This document shows, piece by piece, positions 32,701 to 42,402 of a DNA stretch of 64,000 nt. How positions within the stretch are numbered: the stretch's first letter is position 1; each line of letters starts with the position of its first letter. The position numbers and the translations under genes were made by a program. The stretch lies in NCBI GenBank assembly GCA_965112735.1, contig OZ218953.1, forward strand, positions 2,108,001-2,172,000, given 5' to 3'. The stretch comes from Phaeosaccion multiseriatum (Eukaryota; Ochrophyta, other classes). The notes under the pieces are model-generated. The model saw only the letters and a list, made by a program, of their open reading frames with translations, ran no database searches and was not told the DNA's origin.

Positions 32701-33665
32701 ACAGAGGGAGAGGGGTAAGAGAGAGACGGTAATACCTTCCTACCTTCCATTCCCTTCTCCCTTCTCCCTCCTTCCTTCCATTCCCTGCCATCCTTCCTCC
32801 CATTCTCCTCCTTCCTTCTTCCTTCTTTCCTTCTTTCGTCCTTTCCTTCTCCTTACCTGCAGATTTGCCTGAAAATATCCCAGATCGTGTCCTCTTTCAA
32901 AGGCTTGAGCAGGATCTTGGAGCCAGCCCCCCTCCCCCCACCGTCGCTCCCACGGCCTCCTCCTCCTCCTGCCCCTCCTCCTCCTCCTGCTTCATCCCCT
33001 CCTCTTGCGCCATACTTCCGCCCGTACCCATTCGGAGGGGCGGGTGCTGCTGCCGCTGCTGCTGCCATGGGCCCCCGCTGGTACTGCATTCGCGATTGGT
33101 ACAGAGCTTGGAGGTCTCCCGCCGTGGCGTACTCCAAGACGAGGTAAAGGAAACCCGACGAGTGGTCAAAGAAGTGTCCAAAGCAGCGGATAATGTTGTC
33201 GTGCCGGCAGCGCTGGAGGAGAGCCACTTCATTGAGAATGTCTTTCTTTACTCCAAGCTCGGCGGCGCGTCTTTCTTTGAGCACGTAGAGCTGCCGAGAG
33301 TCACGCCGCTTCACCTTGTAAACTGATGGCAGAGGGAGGGAGGGAGAGACAGGGACAGAGAGGGATAAATGGATAAGAGGAAGGAACACAAACAAGGGCA
33401 TGAGCAAAAGAAGGGAAAGCGACTGACTTGCAAAGCGGAAAGAGTCTGGCTGATGAATCAGAAGCGACTCACCTGTTCCGCTGGAGCTCCTGAATAGCTC
33501 GGCGAGAATGACAAAGTCAGACAGCTTCGTCTTGTCAGGAGGAAAGCGCAAGTTTGGCTTGGAGGCGCCTTCCTTGTTGGAGGCGCCTTCCCCTCTGCTC
33601 GCTTCATGTTGTCCCTCTCCTTGGATCGGCACTACGCCTGCCCTAACTTCTCTTCTGATCCGCAT
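29794..33665 (-). CDS. NEK-like protein kinase with low-complexity tail
   Basis: Five exons close in phase: 33665-33473, 33322-32857, 32618-32531, 32320-32138, 31785-29794; 973 residues. Kinase landmarks: ATP lysine in YVLKE near 80, HRDLKPLN near 232-239, DMG near 252 in place of DFG, TFYGTPLYASPE near 268-279 and DLWSLGVILYELA. NIMA-related kinases act in mitosis and at cilia. The glycine-rich loop is degenerate (LFRSSSGTVYKV, lacking G-x-G-x-x-G), and a Gly/Ala insert sits between the hinge and the catalytic loop. The tail has many Ser, His, Arg and Glu runs and four copies of the QQLVIQQ-type word. The family call rests on the catalytic core and gene structure; NEK subclass is not decided. 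Confidence 0.82.
29877..29890 (-). repeat. Exact copy of the GCAGTTGGTGATAC word
   Basis: This copy is in sense in the NEK-like last exon, read as QQLVIQQ. A one-base variant at 30117-30130 reads QQLVMQQ. Confidence 0.95.
30588..30601 (-). repeat. Exact copy of the GCAGTTGGTGATAC word
   Basis: This copy is in sense in the NEK-like last exon, read as QQLVIQQ. A one-base variant lies at 30672-30685 (QQWVIQQ), only 84 bases away. Confidence 0.95.
31858..32112 (+). repeat. (TTCC)n/(TCCC)n tract in NEK-like intron 4
   Basis: About 250 bases of almost pure pyrimidine (plus strand) lie between exons 4 and 5; the coding strand is therefore purine-only. Confidence 0.9.
32336..32524. other. Intron with complementary arms near both splice sites
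   Basis: In NEK-like intron 3, (GTGTG)n units near 32338-32366 and (CCACA)n units near 32425-32513 are complementary and both flanked by CATG-containing sequence. The transcript could fold so that the two intron ends come together. Confidence 0.5.
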
Positions 33666-33901
33666 CTTCGCCCCACCTTGTCCCTTTCAATAGCCTTCAT
33701 TGACTCGTCCCCGGTTGTACATACTGCCTGAGCTCCTGAGCCTACTCATGCTGCCTCTACTGCCTCTCTCAGCAGAGCAGCAGCAGCAGCAGTAGCTGCT
33801 GCTGTTACTGCGTAGCTGCTGCTGTTGATCCGGCGTTTCGGGCCCTCGTTGGTCCCACTGACATATTAATCGCTCGCTTCTGTCACACCGGATCACACCA
33901 G
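33666..33901. promoter_or_regulatory. Bidirectional promoter, NEK-like and C2 genes
   Basis: A spacer of 236 bp separates the two divergent start codons. It contains a CAG run and a CTGCTG run near 33775-33830, which can pair as a hairpin. Confidence 0.5.
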
Positions 33902-36768
33902 ATGGCCAAGGGCATGGCGTCCAAGGCAGGAGAGACAATGGCAAAAGAGCCGTCCGAGGCAGGGGGGCCGAGGGAAAGCACTGGGGCCTCGCTGAAGGTC
34001 ACGTTGGTGGAGGCGAAATACCTACCCCCTCTAACGTGAGTGTGTTGGACCCCATCTTGGCTCCTCGTTTGGTTTTGGGAGCTACGTAGATCTTTCTGCC
34101 ATGCAGGAGATCGTCATTTTCACTCGTTCCTGCCCGCTTGCCGAGAAGCGGAAGGCGTGGTGCGCTTTTGTGTCCTGCCTGCCAGCCTGTCCCAGTCCAA
34201 ACCCTTCTCTTTCCCTCCCTCGCTGCAGTCCACGCCCGTCTTCTATTTACACGCAGCTATCTGCTCTCACATTTTATCATCCTCCTCCTCCTCCTCCTCC
34301 TCCTCCTCCTCCTCCTCCTCCTCCTCCTCCTCCTCCTCCTCCTCCTCCTCCTCCTCCTCCTCCTCCTCCTCCTCTCCCTCCTCCTCCTCCTCCTCCTCCT
34401 CCTCCTCCTCCTCCTCCTCCTCCTCCTCCTCCTCCTCCTCCTCCTCCCCCCACCCTCCCTGTCCCTCCTCTCCCTTTTCTCCCTCGGCGTGTGCTGGGCA
34501 GCAACGCTTACGTGAAGCTCGCACTTGGGGGGAGTGTTTTGAACTCCAGTGAACAGAGCACTACAGCAACCGGCCGAGTTGTGTGGGACGACACCCTCCT
34601 CTTCACTGAGGTACGCGGGGGGGACTTGCATGGCTAGGGTTCAGCTCCGAGATGTTTGCCCCAACTGATTGCTATCTGTTCCACCTCCTTGGCTGAAACG
34701 CGCCCCATCCCCCTTCTCATTATGCGGTACCCTCTTGTTCTGCCTCTCTCTCTTCTCTCTCTATATCTCTCTTTGTCTCCTCCCTCTCTTCTGTTCCCTT
34801 TCCATCTCGCTTGCCCTCTCTTCCCGTCTGCTCCCTCTCCCTCCCATCACTCGCCCTCCGCCCCCCATCCCCCCTCTCTCTACGTTCGACGCCCTGTTGC
34901 TACTATTCCTCCGCCCCCTGCTCTCTCATCACTGCAGTCGATGCTGTCTATCCTGTACAAAGAGAAATTCACGGCCACCATCTGTGACTCCGACTCGAAC
35001 AACGTACTCGGGAGCTTTTCCGTATCCACAGAGAGACTGTCGATGTGTAAGGAGGTGGACTGCTGGTTCCATATGCACCTCCCACCGGATCAGGTGGGGC
35101 CGACACATAAGACATGGATGGCAACGTGTCCAGTTTGCGCTTTCCCTGCCGGCACTAACCTGTCGAATTGCGGGCTGTACTACTTTCGAGTAAGAAGACA
35201 AGAACGCAACAAGACAGAATGTTTCCTTCCTGACCTCTAGTCCCATCCACTCCCCCCCCCCCCCCCCTCCTCTCCCCCGCCCTGCCCTCCCTTCCCCTCC
35301 CCTCCTCCCCCCTCCCCTCCCCTCCCCTCCCCTCCCCTCCCCTCCCCTCCCCTCCCCTCCCCTCCCCTCCCCTCCCCTCCCCTCCCCTCCCCTCCCCTCC
35401 CCTCCACTTCCCCCCTGCCCTGCCCTCCCCTCCCCCCGCTCCCCTCCCCCCGCTCCCCTCCCCGACACACAAAGAGAGACAACGCCCCCGATCCTATGAT
35501 CCGCCTCCTCTTCACCATGTCGGGCCCTCTCCGGCCGCAGATCAACCGTTGCCTCAACCTCCTCAACAGATACACGGGAGTGGTCGATCACGGCCTCGAG
35601 ATGGCGGGGCGACAAGCCGCCAGGGTAACGCCGCTCCTCTGGAACCGCTGGGCGCTGGTCCCTGCCATTCCCCTCTCCGTCGTGCTTCTCGCAGCGGCTC
35701 CTTTTGTGGTGGTCGGATGCGTGGCAGGAGCACCCCTTCTCTTGCCCTTGGCTATTGCAGCTGCCGTGGTGCTGCTCTTTTTCGGGGTGGTGGTGTTGGT
35801 CGTCGCTGCCGGGAGCTCGTCAGGGCGGCGACTAATGAGCAAGGTGGTGGATCCGTGCCTCGATACCCTCACAGGTAGGGTAGGTAATGGTGACAAGGAG
35901 TGACACTTGCGAGTTGGAGGACACACGTTACGCGTAGATGATTGCGACAGCTCTGTGTGCTGGGCTGTCTTTGGGCTCTTTTATTGGCCCTCAAACCACC
36001 ACACGCGCCAACCCCAAACCTCATACCCAACTACTTCCCACCCTCCCTCCCTCCCTCCCTCCCTCCCTCCCTCCCTCCCTCCCTCCCTCCCTCCCTCCCT
36101 CCCTCCCTTCCTCCCTCCCTCCCTCCCCACCTACCTACCCACCTACCTACACCATTTATACCCTCGTCTTCAGAGACGGCAACTGGGCAACAAGTCCTGT
36201 ACGCCACAGGCCCCGTCCCGTCCATCTTTGAGCTCGTCATGGCGTTGGCCCCTCAGCGCCCCTTACCCAAACTGGTGTGTTCCGTCATCGTTGATGCCAT
36301 AGGGTGCTCGTCTTACCTCATCCCCGGCCTGGGGGAGGCCACGGACCTCTTTTGGGCCCCCATCAGCGCGCTCCTGATTCACAGCATGTACTCCAAGAGC
36401 AGCCCCTACGCGGCGGTGAGTGCGTGCGAGCGTGCGTGTGTGCGTGTGCGTGTGCGTGTGCGGGCCGGTGGGTGGGCCCTAGCGAGAGTACGAATACTCG
36501 AGTAGTGAGTAGTGAGCCGAGGTGCGGCTGCTGCTGCTGGTGGTGGTGGTGGTGCTGCTGCTCCTTCTCGTTGTGCTTGTGTCGCTCACAAACCTGCCAT
36601 TCACCCCTCTCATCCTTTGCTGCTGCTCTCTGCTTTGCGGTGGATCAGTATATTGGCTTCGCGGAGGAGGTCTTGCCCTTCACGGACGTTATCCCCACGG
36701 CGTGTATGGCTTGGTTAAGAGAATTCGGCCCCGGCTTGATCGACCAAGCTATCTACGGACAAAGTTGA
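33902..36768 (+). CDS. C2-domain protein with membrane-spanning C-terminal half
   Basis: Six exons close in phase: 33902-34035, 34502-34610, 34938-35093, 35475-35874, 36174-36415, 36649-36768; 386 residues. Residues about 35-140 look like a C2 domain (SLKVTLVEAKYLPPL, NAYVKLALGG, VVWDDTLLFTE, FTATICDSDSNNVLGSF). Exon 4 contains two long hydrophobic helices. The end, with YLIPGLGEATDLFWAPISAL and FAEEVLPFTDVIPTACMAW, looks like a conserved membrane-associated domain that I recognise as a pattern but cannot name. A calcium- or lipid-binding membrane protein is a reasonable inference; no function is known. The introns contain long pyrimidine repeats. Confidence 0.8.
34279..34447 (+). repeat. (TCC)n microsatellite
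   Basis: Almost perfect TCC units with two CCC breaks fill most of intron 1 of the C2-domain gene, just upstream of the exon 2 acceptor. Confidence 0.95.
35256..35408 (+). repeat. (CCCCT)n pentanucleotide tract
   Basis: CCCCT units follow a 17-base C run inside the intron before exon 4 of the C2-domain gene. Confidence 0.95.
36040..36126 (+). repeat. (CCCT)n microsatellite
   Basis: CCCT units lie about 50 bases before the exon 5 acceptor of the C2-domain gene and lengthen its polypyrimidine tract. Confidence 0.9.
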
Positions 36769-37716
36769 GAGAGAGAAAGAGAGGGAGAGAGAGAAGGAGG
36801 GAGAGAGACGGAGGGAGGGAGAGAGATGCACATAAATGTATGGGGACACGACTGCGAACGATAGTTGACGTTTGACGGGGCGGCGAATTTGGGGCTGTTT
36901 TCTCGTATGGCGGCGGCAGCACAAGCATAAGCGGGGTGGAGGGATTGACAATCCTTGACTTGATGGAGAGGACTCCTTCGTCGGTGCTTTGCTGGAGAGA
37001 GGGGGGGATGAAGGGGGAAGAGGGGCGCTGGGCAACACTCACAGATGCGTAACGTTACAGTGGGATGGATGAACCATCGTGGTGCAATCCTTTCTACCAT
37101 TTTGTAGTGGTACCTCACAATGGCGGACTTGCAAGGCAGGGGAAAGAGGGAGAGAAGGAGGAGTGAAAGGTTAGGGGCAGCATTTTGTTTCCTCCGCCTC
37201 GCTCTCTCCCGCAATGGGAGGAGAATGGTGTCGCTCTTGTTTGGAGAGCGCTGGGGAGGGAAAGGGAGGGTAAGGGGGGGGGAGGTGTCGAGTGGGGAAG
37301 CAGCCACGTACATAATTTAAGGCGGCAGTAGAGGGGCGGGGCACGAGGATCAACCCCTGACATGCTACCGACCTGTTCTTCGGTAGAGCAGGCCGGCTCA
37401 ACCCGGTGGTATAGCACAACACGCGAGGGGTCGACGAGGAGGCGACGTATTCATACAAGACAAGCGAGGGAGTGCTGATTTTCAACATTTTTGCCGCGCA
37501 CCACAGCGCAGGTAGGGTAGGTATTGCGTAGTGTAAGTAATCTGAAGTTATTCCGTTTTGTTTCTTCCGTCCCAAGGGCGCAGAAGCGGGGGGATTTCGA
37601 GTGGGGGGGGGACTCGATTCGTTGACATACTGGAAATTTGAGTTTTTTTCTTCGTTGTCTCTCTTCTGTGTTGTGCCCATAATAAGTGTGCTGCCGTTGT
37701 TGCGTTGGCGGCAAAA
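36769..37716. other. Spacer between C2-domain and lumen-protein genes
   Basis: This 0.95-kb region between two co-oriented genes starts with a GAGAGA-rich 3' flank and ends in the 5' region of the plastid-protein gene. No gene is recognised. Confidence 0.5.
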
Positions 37717-40021
37717 ATGTTCCAACGAATCACTTTACTCCTTTTGGCGCTCCTTGGGAGTGCAGTAGCCTTCAATGCAGCGGCTGGTGCTATGCAGATG
37801 GTGAGTCGGGTCCCATGGTATTTCTACTACTTCTGAAGCTGCTTCTGCGACGAGGACCACAGAGAGTCCGCACCCGTGCGAGGCACGCACATTGAGGACG
37901 GCAGGAAGACTGAAAAAGGGACATGGCAACTCTTCGCCTCTGTCATACGTAGCAGCCGGACTTCCCTGGAGCGAGTAGGAGCTGCAGGGAATAGGGGCGG
38001 GGGTGGTGCATGTAGTGAGTGACTGAATGAGTGGAGGGAGGGAAGGAGGGAGGGAGGGAGTGAATGACCAAGTCGCTTCTCTCTCAGTCCCTCCCTAGAC
38101 ACACCCGCGCTTTCCTCATAACCATGCTGCCCTCTCTTCTGGTAATAGGTCTCGAAGGGCAACGCCAAATCAACAGTAGCACCAAAAGCAGCAGCAGGAG
38201 CAGAAGCTGGCCAATCTAGAAGGAGCTTCTTCTCGTCTGGAATAGCAGGTGCTGGCGTGCTCTTGGGAGCAGGCGTGGCGAGCATCAACGTCCAGCCAGT
38301 GGCGGCTCGACCTGGTGAGCATCTGAATGGCAGTCCGTCACATGCACCTGAGTTGTGTAGCACGTGCACAACCGACACTTACGCAATCAACCTATCTTCT
38401 TCGCTCCAACTACTTCCTCATGTCGCGGTGCCTTTCAGAGGGAGTAAACAGACCGGAATTACTTCCCACAGGACCCAAAGTGAACGTCATTGACTTGCAG
38501 AAATACCTTACCAAGGGAGAGGTGAATAGACTAGAGAAGGTGAGAAGGTTTGAGGCCAAGTACTTTCTCATTGCAGTGAGAGCCAGTTACCATTAAGTCT
38601 TTTCTCCTCTCCTCGACGCTCTCTCTCTCGCTCACTCCCCCATCTCCGCCCCCGTCTGCTGATTTCTCTCTTATTCTCTTTCTCTCTCTTCACCCCCCTC
38701 TCTCCTACGTACACGCCCTCCCCCCCGCCCCCCGCCCGCGGATTTCAAACAGCTGACCATAGCACTGGAGAAGGACACAGGCTACAAGCTGCGCATCCTC
38801 ACGCAGCAGTACCCAACCACCCCAGGCATGGCCATCAAGGTAAGAGAGAGAAGAGACCGGGAAGCTGGCTGCCACACAGAGTCACCTGTGGTCAACCCGA
38901 TGGAATGTACAAGGTGTCTCTCCTTTGTTTTGCTGTGCTTATTCCTCCTCCTTCCTCTTGTGTTCTTCCTCCCCCCCTGTCTCGCGTCTTTTTTGTTTGT
39001 GTGGCTGTGCGCCGCGCGCGACCGACCACAGAACTACTGGGGAGTGGACGACAAGACCGTCGTGATGGTATGCGATAGGGGCAAGAAGGGAACGAGCAAC
39101 TTGCTCAACTTTAACGTTGGGGACGGGCTCAAAATCGCGCTGCCCAACGTGGTGAGGGAGAGAGAGGAGAGGCGTTGATCAGAAGCAGAGGGAGAGAGAG
39201 TGCTCGGAGAGAGAGTTGGAGAGGGATTGGAGGGAGATGGAGACTGAGAGAGTAGAGGGAGAGAGAGAGTCAGTGAGAGGGAGGGATATGTGTGAGAGAG
39301 AGAAGAGAGAGAGAGATGGAGAGTGCTCGGGGAGAGAAGGGAGAGAGAGTGCTCACACTGGCGGTGGGACCATGGTGGATGCAGCAGTGGCGCAAGGGGG
39401 TCCTGTACACGTACCTACCTTCCGACCAACCTGTCCATCACATGCCTCTTCACTACCCCCCCTCCCCCTCCTCCTTGTCTTTACACCATGACTGACTGCT
39501 CTACTCGGGTCCTACCTATCCACCTACTTACTGCATGTGTCTGTCTGCCTACCTTCTGTTCGTTCTTGCTCGCGGTACGGTATGTGTGGGCTGCTGCGCA
39601 GTTTTGGAGTCGGCTGCAGAACACGCTCGGCAACAGCTTCTACATCAAGGAGAACGGGGAGGACCAGGCCATCTTGATCTCGGCAGAGGTCATCGCTAAC
39701 TGCCTCAGGTAGGAGGGAGGGGGAATGATGTGTGTATGTATGTGTCGTGTGTGTGCGCGCGGCCGTGTGTGTGTGCGTGTGCGTGTGAGCATCCAACTCG
39801 TGTCTGTCACGGGTAGCAGATTGATGCCAGAGCTGGGCCTGGAGCTGGAGCGTGGCTCTTTCATCACCGATGCGCGGTGATGCTTCTCGTCCTGACACCT
39901 AATACACCCCCTACCGCCCAACCCCCTTTGACTGCTACTGCTCCGCAGGGACGGTTTCTGTACCGACGTGCCTGCGGACGCCAAAAAGGGCAGTGGAATC
40001 AACATGAATGTCAAGCTCTGA
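37717..40021 (+). CDS. Thylakoid lumenal 15 kDa-like protein (TPM-domain type)
   Basis: Seven exons close in phase: 37717-37800, 38149-38314, 38472-38539, 38753-38839, 39032-39151, 39602-39708, 39949-40021; 234 residues. Targeting has three parts in order: a signal peptide (MFQRITLLLLALLGSAVAF, with F19 as the +1 residue), a basic transit segment, and a twin-arginine lumen signal (RRSFF near 52-56, then GIAGAGVLLGAGVAS). The mature part (NVIDLQKYLTKGEVNRLE, LEKDTGYKLRILTQQYPTTP, NYWGVDDKTVVMV, LLNFNVGDGLKIALPNV, FWSRLQNTLGNSFY) matches the thylakoid lumenal 15.0 kDa family, related to TLP18.3 and possibly involved in photosystem upkeep. Translocation by the Tat pathway is inferred from RR. 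Confidence 0.9.
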
Positions 40022-40062
40022 ATGGACAACTTCCCGGCAGCGGAGCATAGAGGCATACTCTG

Positions 40063-40066
<4 letters not shown>

Positions 40067-40103
<37 letters not shown>

Positions 40104-40124
40104 ATAATATATATATATATATAC
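40067..40124. repeat. (AT)n tract
   Basis: About 58 bases of nearly pure AT lie just after the lumen-protein stop codon; they form a perfect self-complementary sequence and could act in 3' end formation. Confidence 0.95.
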
Positions 40125-40162
40125 ATAAAGTACATACATAGAAAAAAAAATCAGACAGAGGG

Positions 40163-40691
40163 TCGGCCCCGTGCACGCCTAGCGGCCTAGGCCTATTTTG
40201 AAAAATTGCCCGGCCTAGCGAGGGCCGTAGGCCCTCGGCCTATTTATAGGCCGCCTAGGCGGCGGCCTAGGCGGGGGCCGGAGGCCCGCGGCCTAGGGCA
40301 GACGCCAACTAGGCGCAGGTCCAGGGCGGGAATATGCTCATATGCCCCTGCCTGGGCTGGCCCGGAACCCGCCCAAGTGTCGTCAGTTTTAAGCAAATGT
40401 ATTGCATGGGATAAGTGAGGAGTAGACTTGGTTCGTGTTGTCTCTTTCCGCCTCGCTGGCCCTACGAGGAGTGCAGGCCTACAGGTGTGCTGCTACCAGC
40501 CACTGGCTGGGCGGCACCACGCACGCGCCCACGGTCACTGGGAGGCTGCCTAGAGGCGGGCTATAGGCCGCCTAGGGCTGAAAAGTGAGCGGCCTAGAGC
40601 GGCCGGAGGCCGCCGGCCTAGGCCTAGATCGGCCGAAGGCCGAGCGGCCTAGCGGCCTAGAGCCTAGGCCGCTAGGCGTGCACGGGGCCGA
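40163..40691. mobile_element. MITE-like non-autonomous DNA transposon
   Basis: The element starts TCGGCCCCGTGCACGCCTAG and its other end is the exact inverse for 30 bases (terminal inverted repeats 40163-40192 and 40662-40691). The six bases AGAGGG stand directly on both sides (40157-40162 and 40692-40697) as a target-site duplication. The 529-bp inside is GC-rich and built from many GGCCTAG and CGGCCTAGG units, so it can fold along its whole length. No transposase reading frame is present. Superfamily is not clear; the six-base duplication does not match the eight bases of hAT. Confidence 0.85.
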
Positions 40692-40697
40692 AGAGGG

Positions 40698-41183
40698 TCA
40701 GTCAGTCAGAGGGTCACGCCTGTGTCTTCCTTCGCTGACGCTTGATGCTGTTTCAGTTTCAGTGTCCAGTCTTTGACCCGGCACCAACCGCGTCGTTGTT
40801 GTTCCATTTCCCTCTACTATAAAGTAATGGTGGCGAGCTCGAGACGGACGGGTTCAGAAGGTTGGCAAGTGAGAGGAGATTCGACAGTACGAGTTTTAGG
40901 TCGATGGCCTGATTCCCCTCGCGTGCCCCGTTTCTCTTTTGTAGGCGTTAAAAGCCAACGCAATAACACTGAGGGGAAAGGAGGAGGGGGCAGCAGTACG
41001 TCCCATTTATTCCGGGGACTTCTATAGACCTGGGGCCCAAGGCCGGCCTTTGGTTGATTCCTCAAAACCGGGTAACCACTTCCCTAAAGTCCGCTCTCTT
41101 TCTTCTGTGAGCACCGCCTCGTCAGCGTCCGATTGACATCCCCCTTGTCTGGCCATATTCCAGAGCTCTAGCATATCTCAGTC
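40698..41183 (+). promoter_or_regulatory. 5' region of the sulfotransferase gene
   Basis: About 490 bp between the MITE and the start codon. It contains GTTTCAGTTTCAG at 40750-40762, a word that recurs in other gene-free stretches (45168, 61219). Confidence 0.4.
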
Positions 41184-41360
41184 ATGCCGAGCTCGCGCCT
41201 GGGGGGGGAGCAGGCGGCCGAGGAAGCCGCTCCGGTGCACTCTTGCCCTTTTTCGGGAGGGGGTAGTGCCCAGGTAGGAAATGAGGGAGAAGCAGCGTCG
41301 GCAACGAGGCTGGCAGAAGAGGGACGGCAAGCAGCAGCAGCAGCAGCTGGGGATGCGGCT

Positions 41361-41397
<37 letters not shown>

Positions 41398-42363
41398 CCA
41401 GAAAGCGGAAAAGAAGTCTGAGCCAAGTCCTCAACTTCGAGCCATCGTCGATGACAGCCCTGCGCGCGGTGAGTCCGAGGAGCGATGCTACACGGTGCAA
41501 TCCACCTCAGTATGTATAGAGCCCGACTTGGTACTTTGATTTCCCGCCCATCTGACTTGTGCTGCCTTGTTGCGATGGAGGGCTACCCATAGTATTCGGT
41601 CTATTGTTCTGTGGCGCTCTTCTCCTCTGAATTCACTCTGACGCTCTCTCTCCCCCTGCCCTCAGCATCTTCTCCGCCGTGGTTCTTCTTTTTCTCCTCC
41701 TCCTCCTCCTCCTCCTCCTCCTCCTCCTCCTCCTCCTCCTCCTCCTCCTCCTCCTCCTCCTCCTCCTCCTCGCCGTGCTTCTTCTTTTTCTCCTCCTCCT
41801 CCTCCTCCTCCTCCTCCTCCTCCCCCTCCTCCTCGTCTTCCTCCTCCTCCTCCTCCTCCTCCTCCTCCTCCTCCTCCTCCTCCTCCTCCTCCTCGCCGTG
41901 CTTCTTCTTTTTCTCCTCCTCCTCCTCCTCCTCCCCCTCCTCCTCGTCTTCCTCTCCATGTCGTCTCTCTCTCACTCCCCCCCCCCTTCCCTCCTCCGTC
42001 GATCTCAGGCCCTCCTTTTTGCCTTCGTGGGAACAATGGCGGTGTGCTTGGTCTCCATGGTGGGGCCAAGCCCTGCCCTCTTCCCTACGCCAGCGATGGA
42101 CATAGACTATACGGGGAAGGGTGGCGAGGACCGGAAGCATGAGATGCAAGACGCGAGTTTAGAGTCCGCGCGCCCATTGGACGGGCCGAGGGCATCGCCG
42201 CGGGTGCGTGTCGTGCGGAGTCAAGAAGGAGTGATGGGGAGGAGAAGGAGGCTGCGTGTCACTAATAGAAGGGTGCAGGAGGCGGGCGAGGAGGAGGAGG
42301 AGGAGGAGCGGGTTGTCGTCGCGATTGTGAAGGATGAGCGGGAGCAGAGCGGAGAGGAAGGAA

Positions 42364-42402
<39 letters not shown>

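Noticed and set aside
41601-42149. Minus-strand poly-Glu, poly-Arg and poly-Gly frames
   Set aside because: Complement of the TCC array in the sulfotransferase intron; no splice structure or conserved domain.
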